In this document: positions 60,490 to 64,000 of the stretch, in pieces
Position numbering within the stretch: the first letter of the stretch is position 1
Layout of the letters: each line of letters opens with the position of its first letter
From: Mesostigma viride
Taxonomy: Eukaryota; Streptophyta; Mesostigmatophyceae; Mesostigmatales; Mesostigmataceae
DNA length: 64,000 bases
Assembly: GCA_009746045.1 (NCBI GenBank)
Contig: RPFO01000644.1
Span: forward strand, 516,001-580,000
Direction: 5' to 3'
The notes under the pieces: model-generated
Seen by the model: the letters and a program-made list of their open reading frames with translations, nothing else
Told to the model about the DNA's origin: nothing
The model's database searches: none
Position numbers and translations under genes: made by a program

Positions 60490-60680
60490 GAGCCTAACTG
60501 GCCGGGCCAGTGTCTATAGTGGTGAGCACCATATTGCTGTGACCGCTCTCCCACCATTTACGGGGATCGAAATACCCGCGAGTGGAAAACCACCAAAAAG
60601 GTCTAGCTAGTCAGTCATTACGTCAGCCAGGCCATGTTTCCAAACGTCCAAGAAATCTGCACACGGTGCAAAGGCAAAAA
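60490..60680 (+). repeat. SINE-like dispersed repeat, copy 2
   Basis: Matches 25080-25265 in reverse orientation over about 185 bp. The 5' part has TCTATAGTGGTGAGCACC (A-box-like) and, about 45 bases on, GGGGATCGAAATACCC (B-box-like), spaced as in a tRNA gene but without a convincing cloverleaf. The 3' part is unrelated to tRNA. These traits suggest a tRNA-derived SINE. Confidence 0.45.
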
Positions 60681-60749
60681 TCCGTACTGAATTGATAATA
60701 CTGAATTCACAAACTTACTGTACATCGCGCTTCTGGTGCCACCATATAA

Positions 60750-61260
60750 GCTATCCACGTACAGCGTAGGATAGCATTGGTAGGACATCTTGCTCGCACC
60801 AGTCAGATAGACACCGACCTCGGTCTGGCCGGCCCCCAGCCGCGGCTTGGCCAGCCGGGGCGGCGCATGATCCTGACAGTAGCCTGGCCCCAAGGACATT
60901 CCTAAAAGGGTAGGTAAACATGCATGTCATAACCTACCCACATGCAGCAGTTGTTGGCTGACCTAGTGGTCGATCCCAGCCCCGTTTGAACATCGCATTC
61001 ACTCCGGCCCTCTCTCTCGCTTGCAGATTGCTATGCAGAACAAGAAGAGGTGGAAGAGGATTGTCCAGGCTCACCCGCCCGCCCCTGTGGGCAAGCCCCC
61101 CCCCCCCCCAGGCGGAAGGGGCGCTTTGCTGAGTAGAATAGTTAGGGTTTTCCTATATTTGATCAGCTTAGAGTAAGACTAGTTCGGTTTCGCGGCTTCG
61201 CCCACCTCCATCCATCCAGCAAGGGAATATGTGCTACATGATCTCCCAACGGACACGTAT
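60750..61260 (+). pseudogene. Decayed LINE ORF2 C-terminal fragment with 3' UTR
   Basis: Carries in pieces the RRIALVGHLARTSQIDT-like motif (60765-60815), a GLAGPQ/RLGQP stretch, an E-rich KKRWKRIVQ end and KPPPPP, all parallel to 59640-59990. The 3' UTR (AGTTAGGGTTTTCCTATATT, CGGCTTCGCCCACCTCC) ends at the hairpin CTCCCAACGGA (61243-61253). Many frameshifts. Confidence 0.75.
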
Positions 61261-61791
61261 ACGTGTCAATGAGAAATGCTGTCCGAATCCACACACCAAA
61301 CAAAAAGGATGATGTGAAACATTCTGTGCATGAACAAACGTGAAAACCAACAAAGAGCATCCAAATTGTGGGACTGGCCGCACTTGGAACATAAGGAATC
61401 GTTGTCTCACTTAATAAACCACATAACAATTTTGGGCATATGTAGCTGAGAAAGTTTCCTGCAACATCTAACTGGCTCGCATCTGCGTGTCCCTGAGCAG
61501 CACTTGGGCATGCTTTGATTGCGATGGAATACCTTAGATGAGACACTAGTGAATGATGAGACACACGGCTCCACCTTTGCCAATGGCTAACAAGGTGTTC
61601 ATCGTCAGAACCCACTGGTAAAATAAATAATATCTCGCTAAAGACGGCGGGCAGACGCTTACGTCCGTATTGGCACACGGATCCAACCCCAGACCACAAG
61701 AACCGAGCTTGAAAAATGGCATATGACAGGAACAAGATCATATGCCAAGGCTATGCCTTGCCTCAGGGGCTACGCAGCGCATGCGTGAGGC
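61261..61791. other. 3' flank of the receiver-domain gene
   Basis: No gene or repeat recognised. It probably contains the 3' UTR of the minus-strand gene that ends at 61792. Confidence 0.4.
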
Positions 61792-63428
61792 TCACATGCT
61801 GCAAATGGCAGCAGGCGCCACGTGGGAAGGCGGCAGGCCCAGCTTGGGCGGCAAGCCCCTCGTGACGGATGATGGAGACGCCTGCCATTGGCCTCGAGGC
61901 GAAGCGCCCACAGTGATGCCACTGTCGTCCCTCCTGGACACCGCCAGCGGTGCGAGGGCCGAGACGAGCTGAGCCTCCTCTGCTAGCAACCCGATGGCCA
62001 CTGGCGTTCGGGGGCTCTCCTTTGTCTTGCCGGGCCCAGCTAGAGCTAGGCCATTACCGCTCCGTTGACAACAGCTTCCTGTGCCGGTACTGTGGCAACC
62101 ATTGGCAGCGCTTTCTCCATGGCATGCCGCGCCACTACTATTGCCGTCATGTGCCTCCAGTTCTGACAACAACACTCCTCGTTCCTCCTCGCTGAATTCG
62201 GTACCAGAGGTCGTCCTTGCAAGACTGCCCCCACTCGCCAGCACGGCACCCCCGCGGTCCTCTCGGCTGCTCGCTGCATCGCTCCAATTACTGCTGATAC
62301 CCGCCACGGAGTCACCATCGCTTCTTTCATCTGCCACTGCTGGAGAGCTTTCACTGCCACCCGCGCTGCTGGCAACGCAGGCGTCACCAGCGAAGGACAC
62401 CGGGCCAGCGGTCGCAGTGCTTATGCCAGCACCTGGCGCCGCCCTCGCCGCCTCCTCACCTTTGCCCTCGCCTGGCACGCCGCACGTCTCGCCCTCACAG
62501 GCCTGCCCCTTGGTGTCGGTGCGAGGGCTAGTGTCGCTGTCGGCGCGGGGAGCGAGCTGGTCCACCCACCGCCGGTCCGGCCCCGCCGAGTGGCAGCGGC
62601 GGTGGTGCGCGATTGTCTGATGAGAGAACGCCAGGTGGTGGTGGTGGTGGTGATGGTGGTGGGAATGGTGCGAGTGCGGCGGCGGCGATGGCACATACTT
62701 GGTGGGCGCGGCAGACAGCATGACCGAGGCGCCAATCTCAGGGATGGCATCATGGATGCGGCCGCCCACGTAGTGAACGCTTCCGTCCGCGTCATGAAGA
62801 ACGACGTCGACAGAGGGCTTGCCTGCCAGGTGGCTCCAGTGGCTGGCTCCGTGGGGAGGATGGTTACCAGGATGGTGATGGCCCTGGGCGTGGGCATGGG
62901 CATGGGCATTGCCAAGGCTGTGCTTGTGAAGGGGATCGTCGGAACCCCACCGGCGCCGTCGTGCCAGAAGGGTGGCATCGGCCACCAGTGTCAGCTTGCT
63001 GGCGCCGTGCAGGGACACGTCGGAGCTGATGCGAGGCAAGGGGCTGCCTGCCGTCACGAGCCGCTCCCCCCCTGGTCCTGTTGCTCCACTGCCAGTATCC
63101 TTGTCATCGAGGGGAAAGCAGGGGCTCACGCGACCACTGCTCGACTTGCCCGGTGACGGCAGCAATAAACCCTCGTAGCCGTGCTCGTACCCGTGCCACG
63201 GGTTGTCGGAATGGGTCAACCCCTGGCTGAGCGGGTCATTCACAGGGCCAAGCACTAGGTCGGTCACGGCGCTAGCAAGCACGGCCATGGCGACTGGCTT
63301 CCGCAGCAGCTCATCCATACCAGCCGCCTGGCACTCGGGTAACGTGGAGTGGCCGCCGGGTCCCCCTAGCCCGATGATGCGCGTGCGCCACGCCTGTCCG
63401 CGTGTGTGCTCCGTATGGCGGATCTCGG
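61792..63428 (-). CDS. Last exon of a response-regulator (receiver) domain protein, partial
   Basis: Minus strand. The acceptor CCTTCCCCTTCCTCAG precedes an exon of 545 codons plus two bases, so the gene continues upstream beyond the repeats at the window edge. The first 50 residues look like the C-terminal half of a receiver domain: TRIIGLGGPGG at the beta-4 position (usually ALTA), CQAAGMDELLRKPV with the conserved Lys-Pro, then AVLASAVTDLVLG. The phospho-acceptor Asp would be upstream, off this exon. The rest is low-complexity, with His-rich tracts (nine consecutive His near 62650, HAHAHAQGHHH near 62900) and a Ser/Gly/Ala-rich end. It may be the tail of a hybrid histidine kinase or a response regulator. 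Confidence 0.65.
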
Positions 63429-63797
63429 CTGAGGAAGGGGAAGGAGGACAGCATCAGCAAGGGGTGGAGGGCCAGCAGGGGGGGGGGAAAGGGAGGCCGC
63501 GTGGAGAACCATGGTGGGGAGGGTGAGGCGAATGTCTGAACGAGAAGCTTGTACAGGAGGGAAAAGAGAACGTCCGGGCCAAGTATGTGGCACCCCTGCC
63601 ACGAAAGCAACACGATCTCTGTGCATCTCCCCCTCCGTTGTGCCGCCTCTGCCCCCGCATCTCTTTGTGATACTCCCACCTGTCAGTGCAACCACTGAGC
63701 GCAACCACGAAACTGCATTTTAACGCCAAACACACACACGCACTTACACACAAACATGCACACACACATAACGCACACACAAACAGACACGCACCCA
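63429..63797 (-). other. Probable intron of the receiver-domain gene
   Basis: Begins at the acceptor before 63428 and holds a polypyrimidine tract, a G/C run at 63480-63490 and a CA-rich stretch (63725-63795). No exon is recognised. The next exon is presumably outside the window. Confidence 0.4.
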
Positions 63798-64000
63798 CCC
63801 ACCCACCCACCCGCCCGCCCGCCCGCCCGCCCGCCCGCCCGCCCGCCCGCCCGCCGCCCCGCCCACCCAGCCACCCAGCCACCCAGCCACCAAGCCACCA
63901 AGCCACCCACCCACCCACCCACCCACCCACCCACCCACCCACCCACCCACCCACCCACCCACCCACCCACCCACCCACCCACCCACCCACCCACCCACCC
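63798..64000. repeat. (CCCG)n and (CCCA)n arrays at the window end
   Basis: CCCA units give way to about 14 CCCG units (63810-63860), then a mixed CCAAGCCA/CCAGCCA zone, then pure CCCA to the last base. The array runs off the window. It is not a known telomere repeat. Confidence 0.95.

Noticed and set aside
63798-64000. Telomere at the right end
   Set aside because: CCCA/CCCG tetranucleotides do not match TTTAGGG, TTTTAGGG or related telomere repeats, and a gene appears to continue through.

Overview
This is a nuclear window from a eukaryote, most likely a green-lineage alga. The evidence is genes split by GT-AG introns, a plant-type single-stranded-DNA-binding OB-fold protein, a plant-style chromodomain Ty3 retrotransposon, L1-like LINEs and many microsatellites. 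There are no bacterial operons, rRNAs or CRISPR arrays. The species cannot be fixed from sequence alone.

Layout. 1-2080: decayed LINE fragments on the minus strand. 2081-12872 (minus): a ten-exon gene that splices in phase to about 645 residues with RING finger, TRAF-type zinc finger, TPR repeats and a C-terminal J domain. This is a ubiquitin-ligase/Hsp70-co-chaperone fusion and the most notable gene here. 13683-14533 (plus): a two-exon SOSS-B-like ssDNA-binding protein, head to head with it. 16200-25500: pile-up of LINE ORF1-type and ORF2-type fragments, a SINE-like repeat, and (ATTCA)n and (GGAT)n arrays. 25793-26785: a nearly pure 1-kb (GTT)n array.

26824-50991: a four-element nest. An L1-like LINE with a 15-bp target duplication is split in ORF2 by a Ty3-type LTR retrotransposon (30145-48733). 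That element is itself hit twice by TTAA-flanked DNA elements with related terminal inverted repeats, one inside its 5' LTR (30565-36048) and one inside its reverse transcriptase (40236-42562). The Ty3 element carries a small RNase-H1-type hybrid-binding-domain ORF ahead of gag, gag with a zinc knuckle, protease, RT, RNase H, integrase and chromodomain. It also has a GC-rich accessory ORF of unknown function between pol and the 3' LTR. Identical seven-G slippery sites lie at the gag/pol and RNase H/integrase frame changes.

50992-55245: no recognised gene, several tandem repeats. 55246-58105 (plus): three-exon membrane-anchored RING-H2 E3 ligase with a LINE tail in its second intron. 58950-61260: more LINE fragments and a second SINE-like copy. 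61792-63428 (minus): last exon of a receiver-domain protein that runs off the right end, upstream of which are (CCCG)n/(CCCA)n arrays to the window end.

Host genes therefore number four: the fusion gene, the SSB, the RING-H2 ligase and the partial receiver protein. Two of them are E3-type. Everything else is mobile or simple-sequence DNA. Exon borders were read by eye from splice signals and reading-frame phase and have no transcript support.
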